Assembly (NCBI RefSeq): GCF_011305995.1 | Contig: NZ_CP049910.1 | Location: forward strand, 1,922,001-1,986,000 | Length of the DNA stretch: 64,000 nucleotides | Source of the DNA: Diaphorobacter sp. HDW4A | GTDB taxonomy: Bacteria > Pseudomonadota > Gammaproteobacteria > Burkholderiales > Burkholderiaceae_C | Direction of reading: 5' to 3' | Shown: piece after piece, positions 42,694 through 51,043 of the stretch | Position numbering within the stretch: the first letter of the stretch is position 1 | Layout of the letters: every line of letters starts with the position of its first letter | Translations under genes and position numbers: made by a program | The notes under the pieces: generated by a model | Seen by the model: only the letters and a program-made list of their open reading frames with translations | The model's database searches: none | What the model was told of the DNA's origin: nothing

Positions 42694-43278
42694 TCAGAGT
42701 ACTTGACAGGCCTCCTCGAAATCCAAGCGCGGCAGCTTTCCGAACAGCTTGCCTGGATCGCCATGGCCGAGGTTGCAGAGAAAGTCGATGCGCAACTGTC
42801 CGTCGGGGAAGAAGGTGGAATTCACCAGTGCCTCGTCGAACCCCGACATCGGTCCGCAGTCCAGACCCACGGCGCGCGCCGCCATCAGAAAATAGCCGGC
42901 CTGTAGCGTGGCATTGCGCCGCGCGGTGGAGTCCGCGTGCGCTGCGTCGTTGGCGAAAGTACTATAGAACTGTGGGTTGTGCGGGAAGAGGCGCTCAGCC
43001 TGCTCGTGAAAGCGCGTGTCGCGTGCGAGCAGGGCGGTCACCGGGGCAGACTGGACCTTGGCGACGTTGCCCGGACTGAGTGCAGGCAGCAGCCGCTCGC
43101 GTGCCTCGGGCGTCGTGATGAACAGCACGCGCAGCGGGCAGCAGTTCGCGCTTGTCGGGCCCATCTTCATGAGGTCGTAGAGTTGACGCAGTTGGTCCTG
43201 CGACACGAGTGTGTTCAGAAATCCGTTCTGCGAACGGGCGTGGAGAAAGAGCGCTTCCACTGAGGAGTTGTCGGGCAT
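42694..43278 (-). CDS. RutE/HadB-like nitroreductase-family protein
   Basis: The protein is about 194 aa from the ATG at 43278 (MPDNSSVEALFLHARSQNG), a good match in length and pattern with the RutE/HadB (malonic semialdehyde reductase-like) family. Motifs are YDLMKMGPTSANCCPLRVLF, LSPGNVAKVQSAPVTALLA, MAARAVGLDCGPMSGFDEA, and a C-terminus LGHGDPGKLFGKLPRL. RutE acts with the RidA-family protein RutC in uracil degradation. Having both families in one regulon is suggestive but the other rut genes are absent. A one-mismatch operator lies at 43405-43416, between this gene and gntR. Confidence 0.9.
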   Translation of the reverse strand: MPDNSSVEALFLHARSQNGFLNTLVSQDQLRQLYDLMKMGPTSANCCPLRVLFITTPEARERLLPALSPGNVAKVQSAPVTALLARDTRFHEQAERLFPHNPQFYSTFANDAAHADSTARRNATLQAGYFLMAARAVGLDCGPMSGFDEALVNSTFFPDGQLRIDFLCNLGHGDPGKLFGKLPRLDFEEACQVL

Positions 43279-43404
43279 TGCTGCGGCACCTTGTTCGGTT
43301 GATGAGATGAGGAATCCACCATGCCAGTCGTACAAGGGAAGGCGCCAAGCCTCGTGCGGACGATCCGGCCATGGATCGCCCGAAATTCTACGTCAATAAT
43401 TTTT

Positions 43405-43416
43405 CTGGTATACCAA
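43405..43416. promoter_or_regulatory. Candidate GntR operator upstream of the RutE-like gene
   Basis: CTGGTATACCAA matches the palindrome except the first base. It lies about 127 bp upstream of the RutE-like ATG and 20 bp beyond the 3' end of gntR. Confidence 0.7.
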
Positions 43417-43436
43417 AATTAATATGGCACTATAAA

Positions 43437-44255
43437 TCAGGAAGTGGCGCGTTTGCGTGCTGCCGTCGTCGCCGTAGTGCCCGTGGCTTTTGTCGCCGCC
43501 TTGGCGGGACGTCCGCGCTTGGCCGGAGTATCAGTGCCGCGCTCGACTTTGGCGGCCGCGCGCTTGCGTGCAGGCTTGGCTGCTTCTTCCTGTGCGGCCA
43601 CGGCAACTTCGGCCTCTTTGGCCTGGCGCAGCGCGCGCAGGGCCGCATTGCCCAAGTGCGCATTGTGCGCACGCATTGCCAGATAGGCCGCCTCGCCCTG
43701 ACCACCGACAATGGCTTCGACAATCTCCTTGTGTGCATCGTGCGAGGTCGCGAGGCGGTCGGTCTCGGCCGGGTGGAACTGACGATAGGGGCTCAGGCGA
43801 TCTCGGATTTCGCCTACCATGCGGCCGATCACCGTGTTGTGCGCGCCTTCAAGAATCAGCCGGTGCAGCTCGCGGTTGGCGTCCAGATACTTGTCCAGAT
43901 TGCCCTCGGTCACATACTCTTTGGTGCGCTCGTGAATGTATTGCAGCTCGGTCTTTTCCATGGTCGTCATTGACTCGGCCGCCAGTCGCGCGCACATCGC
44001 CTCGAGCTCGCAATTGGCGTGAAGGATCTCGGTGAGATCCTTCACGCTGATCTCGGAGACCACAACCCCGCGCATCGGAAGCAACTGAGTGAGTCCACGC
44101 GCCGCTAGTTGCCTGAGTGCCTCACGTACCGGTGTGCGCGACACATTGAACTGCTGGGCAAGCTCGCGCTCATCCAGCCGTGTTCCGGGCTTGAAATGGC
44201 CACTGATGATTTGCTCGGATATCAGCGACTGGACCTTGGCGGCGATGGTGGGCAT
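43437..44255 (-). CDS. GntR/FadR-family (FCD) transcriptional regulator with AT-hook-like C-terminal tail
   Basis: The 272-aa protein has a GntR winged helix (GTRLDERELAQQFNVSRTPV and REALRQLAARGLTQLLPMRG, residues about 25-65) and an FCD effector domain (RELHRLILEGAHNTVIGRMV, SHDAHKEIVEAIVGG). About 50 extra residues follow the FCD domain: EEAAKPARKRAAAK, then RGTDTPAKRGRPAKAATKAT, then a basic end. The KRGRPAK core is an AT-hook-type DNA-binding motif and the whole tail resembles H1/AlgP-like Ala/Lys sequence. It is the only regulator inside region C and is the likely ligand of the five TTGGTATACCAA sites. Confidence 0.93.
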   Translation of the reverse strand: MPTIAAKVQSLISEQIISGHFKPGTRLDERELAQQFNVSRTPVREALRQLAARGLTQLLPMRGVVVSEISVKDLTEILHANCELEAMCARLAAESMTTMEKTELQYIHERTKEYVTEGNLDKYLDANRELHRLILEGAHNTVIGRMVGEIRDRLSPYRQFHPAETDRLATSHDAHKEIVEAIVGGQGEAAYLAMRAHNAHLGNAALRALRQAKEAEVAVAAQEEAAKPARKRAAAKVERGTDTPAKRGRPAKAATKATGTTATTAARKRATS

Positions 44256-44415
44256 TGAATGGTATTTCTTTGGCTTAGGATGCTCCGCATTCTAAGAGCC
44301 GTACATGGATGTTGATTTCCACATAGAAGTGATCTGGGGATGTGGATGAAGTCTTGGACTGCTTAGAGGTAGTTCATGTGTTCATACGAAGGTCGAATCC
44401 TGGTGGTGGAGCTGT

Positions 44416-44545
44416 ACGTCAAGCTAGGGCAGGTTCAACAGGTCGTCGCAGCACATGCATTGAACAGTTCAGCCGGGGTTTTGAATCCCGGAGTTTTTTG
44501 GGGGCCTTCGTTGAATTGTCTCGCAATGGAGTCCAGGCGCTCTTG
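44416..44545 (-). pseudogene. IS30-family transposase C-terminal remnant
   Basis: A minus-strand frame ends with SQERLDSIARQFNEGPQKTP then GFKTPAELFNACAATTC and a stop. The block of the form ERLDxIAxxLNxRPRKTLGF, TPAExFN is the conserved C-terminus of IS30 transposases. Only this tail is left; the DDE core is missing upstream, where the sequence goes out of frame. Confidence 0.7.
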
Positions 44546-44696
44546 CGAGTGACCGACAGATCCTGCATGCCTGTGGTGGGTACTGCCTGAGCGAGCCATT
44601 CTTGTTTCCATTCGAGCCGCGCGGCCATGGGTGGTGTGGATCACGGAAGTAGACTTGGATGTCAGTTGCCAATGTGAAGCGCTTGTTCCCTGCCAT

Positions 44697-44720
44697 CGAA
44701 AAGACCCGTGTAACGGGTCT
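44697..44720 (-). terminator. Possible terminator downstream of the alpha/beta hydrolase
   Basis: AGACCCG TGTAA CGGGTCT (44702-44720) forms a seven-bp perfect stem, with a short T run on the minus strand (AAAA at 44698-44701). It is 20 bp downstream of the hydrolase stop. Confidence 0.6.
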
Positions 44721-44740
44721 CCAAGATGGATGAGCTGTGT

Positions 44741-45433
44741 TCAAGACGCGGTTGCTACGGCTGCTTCATGAATCAGCTCAGCCACTTCAACGGGCTGGGA
44801 GGCGAGCGAGGCATGGCTTGCATTGAGCGTAACCACTTTGCGAGCATTCATGCGGCTTGACATCTGCGCCTGATTCTCGGGCGCAATCATGTGATCTTGG
44901 CTAGAGATCTGATACCAGGAAGGCTTGTGTTTCCATGCTGGATCGGTCACTGTGTCACCGAAAGTGCTTGCCGATGGGGCTTTCTGAGTCACTGCCATTA
45001 CTAGACCTTCATCCTCGGAGAGGTCTTGACAGAAACTTTCATGGAATTTTTCAGGTTTCAGCCACAAGTACCCGTCGCTGTCCGGAGCAAGGTTTGGTGC
45101 TGCAGCAGGAAGATGCTGTTGCGTGATACCGCCCGGGCTTTCTCCTGCATCAGGAGCAAACGCAGCGATGAAGACGAGGGCCTTGACATTCGGTTGATTG
45201 CCTGCCTCGCTGATGACAGCTCCTCCATAAGAGTGACCTACCAATACAACCGGGCCACTGACTTGTCCAATCATTTTGCGTGTTCTCTCGGCATCATCGG
45301 CCAAAGAAGTCAACGGATTCTCTACTGCTCGGATGTCCTCGTAATCGAGCTTCTTCAGCTCAAGAATCACTTTTGCCCAATGGGCGGCGCCTCCCCAGAA
45401 ACCATGTACAAGAATGATGGTTGGCTTGGTCAT
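44741..45433 (-). CDS. Alpha/beta hydrolase (esterase-like)
   Basis: The protein is about 230 aa from the ATG at 45433, ten bases after CAAGGAGACA. Motifs are IILVHGFWGGAAHWAKV (oxyanion hole), VLVGHSYGGAVISEAG (Ser nucleophile) and LNASHASLASQPVEVA (His), with QDHMIAPENQ supplying the acid, so the triad is complete. The fold is that of small cytosolic esterases near the RsbQ/MhpC group; no substrate can be named. No signal peptide. It stands alone on the minus strand. Confidence 0.9.
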   Translation of the reverse strand: MTKPTIILVHGFWGGAAHWAKVILELKKLDYEDIRAVENPLTSLADDAERTRKMIGQVSGPVVLVGHSYGGAVISEAGNQPNVKALVFIAAFAPDAGESPGGITQQHLPAAAPNLAPDSDGYLWLKPEKFHESFCQDLSEDEGLVMAVTQKAPSASTFGDTVTDPAWKHKPSWYQISSQDHMIAPENQAQMSSRMNARKVVTLNASHASLASQPVEVAELIHEAAVATAS

Positions 45434-45765
45434 GAAAATGTCTCCTTGTGAACTGGAACACTGATTGCTCGGTGATGGGTTCGTCAATAGGGCGAAAGTA
45501 GTCTTCACCTTCTGCGCCTCCTTCCCGGGAAGAGAAAGGAGGTGTTTCATAATAAATGACTATCAATATTGCCTGGTAATTTATTTGGTATCGCCGCATC
45601 GCCTGTGTTTGGATTGCAAGCTTGCACACTCTTGGCGCTACGTCGTGCCCCCCAACCGGAGTCAACAGAAAGGCTCAACGCATATATTTTCACGAAACCT
45701 GGAATATATGCGCACCGGTTTCCGTCTATCCAAGTACCTATCCACCTGCCTTGAAAGACACACTC

Positions 45766-46131
45766 ATGAAGTACCGCTACCTTCCCGTACTCGCCTTCTC
45801 GCTCATCACCGCCCTGGCGCAGGCTGAACCCGTCGCCAGGATGGAGAGTGGAGTGCTGGTCAATGCCAGTGGAATGACGCTTTATACGTTTGACAAAGAC
45901 GTGGCGGGCAGTGGCAAGAGCGCGTGCAATGGTCCTTGCATTGCGTTGTGGCCCGCTGTATCGGCGGCTGGCGACGTCAAACCTGAAGGCGTTTTCAGTG
46001 TGATCACCCGCGATGACGGCAGCAAACAATGGGCCTACCAAGGCAAGCCCTTGTATACCTATTCCGTGGACAAGAAGGTGGGTGATCAGTTGGGCGACAA
46101 TTTCAAGGAAGTGTGGCACGTGGTGAAGTAA
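45766..46131 (+). CDS. Secreted repeat-type protein (PF03640-like)
   Basis: The 121-aa protein has a signal peptide (MKYRYLPVLAFSLITALAQA) and a pair of the lipoprotein-repeat motifs, VLVNASGMTLYTFDKDVAGS plus CNGPCIALWPAVSA and WAYQGKPLYTYSVDKKVGD. This is the COG4315-type secreted domain with two Cys (CNGPC). It lies 55 bp upstream of an ECF sigma factor/anti-sigma pair, an arrangement seen often with this family. Its role in the envelope response is not known. Confidence 0.9.
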   Translation: MKYRYLPVLAFSLITALAQAEPVARMESGVLVNASGMTLYTFDKDVAGSGKSACNGPCIALWPAVSAAGDVKPEGVFSVITRDDGSKQWAYQGKPLYTYSVDKKVGDQLGDNFKEVWHVVK

Positions 46132-46185
46132 GTGTTTCTCTTCGACGATGCACTCTCCGTTGATTTGAAATTGCTCTGAATTCGT

Positions 46186-46722
46186 ATGCACGCACAGGAC
46201 GAAGCTGACATCGTGGCCTGCATTCCGAGCCTGCGGCGGTACGCACGCGGGCTCGTGTCCGATCCAGATCGCGCCGATGATCTGGTGCAAGACACGCTTG
46301 AACGCGCTTGGTCACGCTTTTCGCTGTGGAAGAGGCGCAGCGAGGTGCGGGCGTGGATGTTTGGCATCATGCACAACCACTTTATTGATCGCGTTCGCGC
46401 CCAGCGCAGTCGGCCCGAAGACAGCGCTGGCGACGAGTTGCCCGAGCAGCCCCAGCGTCCGCGGCAGACCGATGGTCTGGAAGTGCGTGACCTCGATCGG
46501 CTGTTGCAGCGCTTGCCCCCCGAGCAGCGCGAAGTGTTGCTACTGGTCGGTGTTGAGGAACTCAGCTACCAGGAAGTAGCGGCGATCATCGACGTGCCGG
46601 TTGGTACGGTGATGTCGCGCCTATCCCGCGCCCGTGCTCGTTTGCGTGACGAGATGGCCGGACAGGGTCAGGCGCGTGACAAGGTCAGCGCAGTTGCCGA
46701 CAAAATCCAACGCGTGAAGTGA
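46186..46722 (+). CDS. ECF-type RNA polymerase sigma factor
   Basis: The 178-aa protein has sigma region 2 (DPDRADDLVQDTLERAWSRF, RAWMFGIMHNHFIDRVR) and region 4 (LPPEQREVLLLVGVEELSYQ followed by VPVGTVMSRLSRARARLRD), joined by a linker. It recruits RNA polymerase to stress or envelope genes. The stop overlaps the start of the anti-sigma gene, and the secreted protein is upstream. The signal it responds to is unknown. Confidence 0.95.
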   Translation: MHAQDEADIVACIPSLRRYARGLVSDPDRADDLVQDTLERAWSRFSLWKRRSEVRAWMFGIMHNHFIDRVRAQRSRPEDSAGDELPEQPQRPRQTDGLEVRDLDRLLQRLPPEQREVLLLVGVEELSYQEVAAIIDVPVGTVMSRLSRARARLRDEMAGQGQARDKVSAVADKIQRVK

Positions 46723-47564
46723 ATATGGACAAGCCACAGCTCCAAGCCCTTGATGATTCCCCGGTGCGCCCCATCACCGAAGCCGATCTGCACGCCTATG
46801 TCGATCAGCAACTAAGCAGCGCGAGGCGTTTGCAGGTTAAGCAATACCTCGCAGACCACCCGGAAGAACGGGGGCGGGTGCAAGACTGGCAGCAACAAAA
46901 CGTGCAACTGCGTGCCATGTTGGCCCCGGTGCTCGAAGAACCCGTGCCCTTGGAGCTGCCACTGTATCCCGAGGTTCAACGTTTTCCCTGGCGCGCATGC
47001 GCTGCCAGTGTGGTGGTTGCCATCGTCAGCGCTACGTCTGCCTGGTCGATACGTGGTGCCGTTGATGCCGAAGCCATGCGGCTTGCTTTGGCACCGCCCT
47101 CACAAACAACCGCCGCCAACGGCGTCCGCTTGAGCGGGTTTGCACAACGCGCCGCGATTGCGCACGTGGTCTATAGCCCGGATATGCGGCGCCCGGTAGA
47201 AGTGGGGGCGGACCAGGAACAAGCACTGGTCACCTGGCTCACCAAACGCATGGGCACGCAGGTGCGGCCGCCGGCCTTGTCGGCCCTGGGCTATGAGCTG
47301 ATAGGCGGGCGCCTGCTGCCTGGCGAACAAGGCCCGGTGGCGCAGTTCATGTACGGCGCTGGAAGTGGCCAGCGCCTCACGCTTTATGTGACGCGTGAGG
47401 TGCCGCAAAAGACCGATACGCAGTTCCAGTTTGGCAAGGACGGCCCGGTGAACGTGTTCTATTGGGTGGAAAATCAGCTGGGCTACGCCATTTCGGCAGG
47501 AGCAGACAAGGCCGAGCTGATGCGCGTAGCCCAAGAGGTGTACAGGCAACTGCAGCCGTCATGA
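46719..47564 (+). CDS. Anti-sigma factor (membrane-spanning, zinc-finger-like type)
   Basis: The protein is about 280 aa; the frame starts at a GTG overlapping the sigma stop (46719), with an ATG two codons later at 46725. The cytoplasmic N-terminus (ITEADLHAYVDQQLSSARRL, then HPEERGRVQDWQQQN) is the anti-sigma domain; its usual HxxxCxxC cysteines are absent. One transmembrane helix (CAASVVVAIVSATSAWSI, residues about 90-107) is followed by a large periplasmic part. It should sequester the ECF sigma at the membrane. Confidence 0.9.
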   Translation: MNMDKPQLQALDDSPVRPITEADLHAYVDQQLSSARRLQVKQYLADHPEERGRVQDWQQQNVQLRAMLAPVLEEPVPLELPLYPEVQRFPWRACAASVVVAIVSATSAWSIRGAVDAEAMRLALAPPSQTTAANGVRLSGFAQRAAIAHVVYSPDMRRPVEVGADQEQALVTWLTKRMGTQVRPPALSALGYELIGGRLLPGEQGPVAQFMYGAGSGQRLTLYVTREVPQKTDTQFQFGKDGPVNVFYWVENQLGYAISAGADKAELMRVAQEVYRQLQPS

Positions 47565-48289
47565 AGTGACACGTCTTGTCAGCATGACTCTCTGGCCGCG
47601 CTGGATCTGTCACAACGCTTGAGCCTCACCCGGCCTTGTTATCTAAGCCCTGCAGCAGAAATTCGTTAACGGGTGGAATAGACCGCTCAGTCCAAACGTC
47701 TATCCACGAACACACCATGCTGTATTTCGCAAGATCGCCTCGATTTTTCGATCTTTGCTTTGCGGATTCACGGCTTCGTCTCGTTCGAAAATTCGGCTCT
47801 CAGAAGCTTGGTCCATTGGGGGGCGATTCAGCCAGCTCGGAGACGGAGTGGGCGGGCAAGCCGCGTTTGACGACATGCACGCGCTCTATCGGCCCAAGGT
47901 TCCAAAGCAGAAGCGGAATAGAGCTGTGCTGAAGAATCGATTCGACGGCCTCGCGTGGCGAGACATTCATTGACTTGATTTCGGAAGAATTCCTCGCTTT
48001 GTCAGTGATATTTATTTGCTCGCTATTGGGGGGGCGTGCATGCATGGAGCTTCCACACGCCTTGAACATCTCCAGCTGTACTGGCGAAGTCCGTGAGACT
48101 GTCACGCACCACCCCGAATACAGCATCCCAAGGCTGCTTTTTCACGGACTCAGTGCGAAGATGTTTCTGTGGCTTTTGGGGAGCAGCGGCAGAAGTGGGT
48201 ACGGCAGCGTCCTTTCATTTGGTGGAGCAAATTCTCTCAAATGAGAGTTTTCAGCGGAGATGAAGGGTATGGCAACGCTATAGAACAAG

Positions 48290-48785
48290 ACCAAGACGGG
48301 ACTCGATCATGCCGTTGCGGTCAAACGAGGCACATCAGGGGGCTTGTCTGCATTGACCTCTTTGCCCATGTTGCGCTGACCGCATACCTCGTCAAATTGA
48401 TGGCTGTCATGCTCGCTGGCTGTGCCTGCGGGACACCCCAGATAAGCCCGTGTTTGTGATACACGCTCACGCTGAGCTTGTAGCCAAAGTAGCTCAGGCC
48501 GTACCTCGGGGTGTGGTCGCCTCGTTGTCCTTTTGTTGGCGCTTGGTATCACTCCGGACGGGCTGTCAGCCTTTCTGGAGCTTGCGACGATCGTCCTTGC
48601 TGATGTGCTGAGGGCACCAATGTTGCATAGCTGGACTGTTCACCCGAGTGATGTTGCTGTGGCGATGCAGTTGCTCATCTACGCCTTGCCGCAATGCGGT
48701 CGCACCATCCGCACCGATGCGTTGGCCAAAGCTCCAGATGGGGTTGCGATCTGGCACGTTTATGGAGGGCGATCTCAAACTTGAA
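48290..48785 (-). pseudogene. IS5-family transposase remnant (second)
   Basis: Read on the minus strand, the N-terminal part VPDRNPIWSFGQRIGADGAT and ISKDDRRKLQKG is followed by DTKRQQKDNEATTPRYG and SYFGYKLSVSVYHKHGLIWG, then GTASEHDSHQFDEV and NMGKEVNADK in a shifted frame. These are consecutive conserved blocks of IS5-group transposases (IPDRNTIWHFxE, FGYKLSVSVDHKHGLI, ASEHDSxxFDEV, NADKAY). Stops and at least two frameshifts break it, and the ends were not identified. It is a different subgroup from the relic at 23641. Confidence 0.75.
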
Positions 48786-48858
48786 ACGAGGGTTGACCCT
48801 TGTTAAAAGCACTTGTTGGGCTTCATAAATGCATGTACATTGGTATTAATGAATAATT

Positions 48859-48875
48859 AATTCGCATTGCAAATT
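48859..48875. promoter_or_regulatory. Candidate IclR operator upstream of the MBL operon
   Basis: AATTCGCATTGCAAATT is a 17-bp palindrome (AATTcGC-N3-GCaAATT) with one mismatch. It resembles the sites at 59285-59303 and 60768-60784. It lies 77 bp before the MBL start. Confidence 0.65.
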
Positions 48876-48951
48876 AAACTCGGTTTTTTGAAAAAACGCC
48901 ATTTGTGCGTTTACTCATTTCCGGTGTAACGATTGTGTTTCGGGAGCTATT

Positions 48952-49875
48952 GTGGAAAATTTCGATTGCATGCTGGGTGACATTCGCGTCACTCGTGTTG
49001 AGGAGGATGTGCGCCCTGGCGGCGAGGCGCATGAGTTCTTTGCTCCGTATTGCAGGGAGGAGCTTGAACCGTACTTGCATTGGTTGGCGCCCAAATATTT
49101 TTCTCTTGAACTCAACAAGCCGATCTCGAGCGTGCATACATGGGTGATCCGCACTCCAAGTCAGGTAATTCTTTTAGACACATGCACCGGCAACCACAAG
49201 GATCGACCGGGGTATCCGCGCTTTCACATGCTGAACACGCCTTATCTGGATAGGTTGCGCGTTGCTGGCGTCACGCCTGAGGAGGTGGACATCGTGTTCT
49301 GTTCGCATCTGCATGCGGACCACGTGGGATGGAACACGCAGCTGCTGGACGGCCGGTGGGTGCCCACGTTTCCGAACGCGAAGTACCTCATGTCACGCAA
49401 GGACTACGAGTACAGCGTGCAAATCGCGCATGACGAGACTGCAATGCAGTCCCGACGCAATACCTACTTCGACAGCGTGCTGCCCGTGGTCGAGGCAGGG
49501 CAGGCGATTTTCGTGGATGGACACGAAGAGCTGGATCACGGCCTGGTGCTCCGTCCAGCGCCAGGGCACACACCGGGTCAGACGCGCCTCGATCTCACAT
49601 CGGGATCGCGCATGGCTTGCTTTTGTGGTGACGTGCTGCACAACCCACTGCAAGTGCCTCTTTGGCAATGGAGCACTTCGGCATGTGCTGACCCCGTGGA
49701 ATCCGCCAGAAGCCGACGCGCGGTACTGGAGCACTGCGTGGAGACAGGGGCCATGCTGATGCCCGCGCACTTCGCTCACCCATACAGCGCGTACATCCAG
49801 GCTGCTGGCGATTCGTTCGGCATCTTGTGGCCCAACCGCCCGGGCGCGCTTCGCGGCGATTCAACGCCGGCGTGA
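48952..49875 (+). CDS. MBL-fold metallo-hydrolase
   Basis: The 307-aa protein starts at a GTG with GGGAG five bases upstream. The metallo-beta-lactamase motif is HLHADHVGWNTQ (HxHxDH, di-zinc), with VILLDTCTGNHKD before it, GHTPGQTRLDL (His ligand) and FCGDVLHNP (Asp) later, and a C-terminal His in MPAHFAHPYS. Lactonases, sulfatases and hydrolases share this fold; no subgroup was recognised. It leads the region E operon, with a palindromic operator candidate 77 bp upstream. Confidence 0.92.
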   Translation: MENFDCMLGDIRVTRVEEDVRPGGEAHEFFAPYCREELEPYLHWLAPKYFSLELNKPISSVHTWVIRTPSQVILLDTCTGNHKDRPGYPRFHMLNTPYLDRLRVAGVTPEEVDIVFCSHLHADHVGWNTQLLDGRWVPTFPNAKYLMSRKDYEYSVQIAHDETAMQSRRNTYFDSVLPVVEAGQAIFVDGHEELDHGLVLRPAPGHTPGQTRLDLTSGSRMACFCGDVLHNPLQVPLWQWSTSACADPVESARSRRAVLEHCVETGAMLMPAHFAHPYSAYIQAAGDSFGILWPNRPGALRGDSTPA

Positions 49876-49956
49876 AGGCAGTTCTTCAGGCTCCGCTGCC
49901 GCTTTCGCGGTGAAGACGGGCCTGCAGCAAGACTTCGCAAATCAAGGAGAAGCATT

Positions 49957-50991
49957 GTGCTGAACGTTCGCGAGACATCCTTGTCCAATTCGTCGATTCG
50001 CCCGGTGACGCGGCGTCGGTCTCTGCTTGCTCTGGCGGCAGTGGGGACCGCAGGTCTGTGGAGAAATGCCGCAGCCCAGCCCTCGTGGCCGCCTGCAGGA
50101 CGTGTCGTGAAAATCGTCGTTCCGTTTCCAGCGGGCATGGGTTCCGACGAGCCTGCAAGATTGATTGCGAAACTTCTGGCGGACAGGGTTCCGGGAGCGA
50201 ATGTAGTCGTCGTGAACAAGCCGGGCGCCAGCACCATCATCGGAGCGCAGGAAGTCACGGCCGCGGCGCCGGACGGACTGAGCTTGCTCTACACGACCGT
50301 TGCAACGCATACCCAGAACCCGTACCTGCATGCCAATCTGCCCTATGACGCGGACAAGGGCTTCACGCCGTTGGTGCAGACCATCAAGACTGGCACGATT
50401 CTGATTGCCTCCAGGCATGCGCCGTTCAAGACACTCAAGGAAATGATCGCGTATGGCAAGGCCAACCCGGGAAAGATTTCCATCGGTTCCTACGGCGCCG
50501 GCTCGACGGGGCACCTCAATGCCCTGCTGTTGATGGAGCAGAGCGGCGTGAAGATGGAACCGGTGCCCTACAAGGGCAGCGCCGAGAGCACGCGGGCGCT
50601 CATTGCTGGTGAGATACAGCTTTCGTTTGAAGGAAGCACCGGGGCGTTTCCGCTGGTGGAGCGCGGCATGGTGACCGCTTTGGGCGTCGCGTTTCCTGAA
50701 CGCATCCAGGCATTGCCGAACGTCCCCACGATGACCGAGCAAGGCATTCGCGGCATCGACGTCGCCGGATGGCACGGCATCTTCGGGCCTGGAGGCATGG
50801 AGCCCTCGCTGGCCCAGTCCATCTCCGACATGCTTTCCGCCGTGGTCCGGTCACCGCCATTTCTGCAACTGGTCAGCAGAGTCGGCGGTACTCCTTCGGG
50901 CGTGGTCGGCGAAGACTTCAAACGCATCGTACAGGCGGACAGCCGCCATTGGGCAGCAGTCATCAAGAAGTCGAACATACGACTGGAATGA
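49957..50991 (+). CDS. Bug-family periplasmic receptor (TctC type), first of pair
   Basis: The 344-aa protein starts at a GTG after AAGGAGAAGCATT. The N-terminus VTRRRSLLALAAVGTAGLWR with a twin-Arg could be a Tat signal. The core has GRVVKIVVPFPAGMGSDEPA, VNKPGASTIIGAQEV, GKISIGSYGAGSTGHLNALL and MEPVPYKGSAESTRALIAGE. It is followed by a second Bug gene 52 bp downstream. The pair sits in an operon for CoA-linked degradation; ligand unknown. Confidence 0.93.
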   Translation: MLNVRETSLSNSSIRPVTRRRSLLALAAVGTAGLWRNAAAQPSWPPAGRVVKIVVPFPAGMGSDEPARLIAKLLADRVPGANVVVVNKPGASTIIGAQEVTAAAPDGLSLLYTTVATHTQNPYLHANLPYDADKGFTPLVQTIKTGTILIASRHAPFKTLKEMIAYGKANPGKISIGSYGAGSTGHLNALLLMEQSGVKMEPVPYKGSAESTRALIAGEIQLSFEGSTGAFPLVERGMVTALGVAFPERIQALPNVPTMTEQGIRGIDVAGWHGIFGPGGMEPSLAQSISDMLSAVVRSPPFLQLVSRVGGTPSGVVGEDFKRIVQADSRHWAAVIKKSNIRLE

Positions 50992-51043
50992 CGAGCCCGC
51001 CCGGATATCCACAAGTGTGATTTCCAACCATAAGGAGCGAGAC

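Larger units (their letters stand above)
44256..44740. other. Intergenic zone with IS30 relic and terminator
   Basis: About 485 bp between gntR and the alpha/beta hydrolase. It contains the IS30 transposase tail (44416-44530) and a hairpin terminator (44697-44720), each listed separately. No intact gene. Confidence 0.5.
47565..48951. other. Decayed intergenic zone
   Basis: About 1.4 kb without an intact gene. The 48290-48790 part is an IS5-family relic (separate entry). Between 47800 and 48126 a minus-strand frame carries a Leu/Gly-rich patch (IERVHVVKRGLPAHSVSELA) vaguely like a ParS-type antitoxin tail; it is not a confident call. The last 100 bp (48840-48951) is AT-rich and contains the first IclR-type palindrome. 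Confidence 0.5.

Noticed and set aside
45547..46290. Minus-strand frame opposite the secreted protein and sigma-factor start
   Set aside because: Shadow of two well-supported plus-strand genes.
47800..48126. Minus-strand frame with a possible antitoxin-like (ParS) patch
   Set aside because: Only a short weak resemblance, no partner toxin gene and no start signal.
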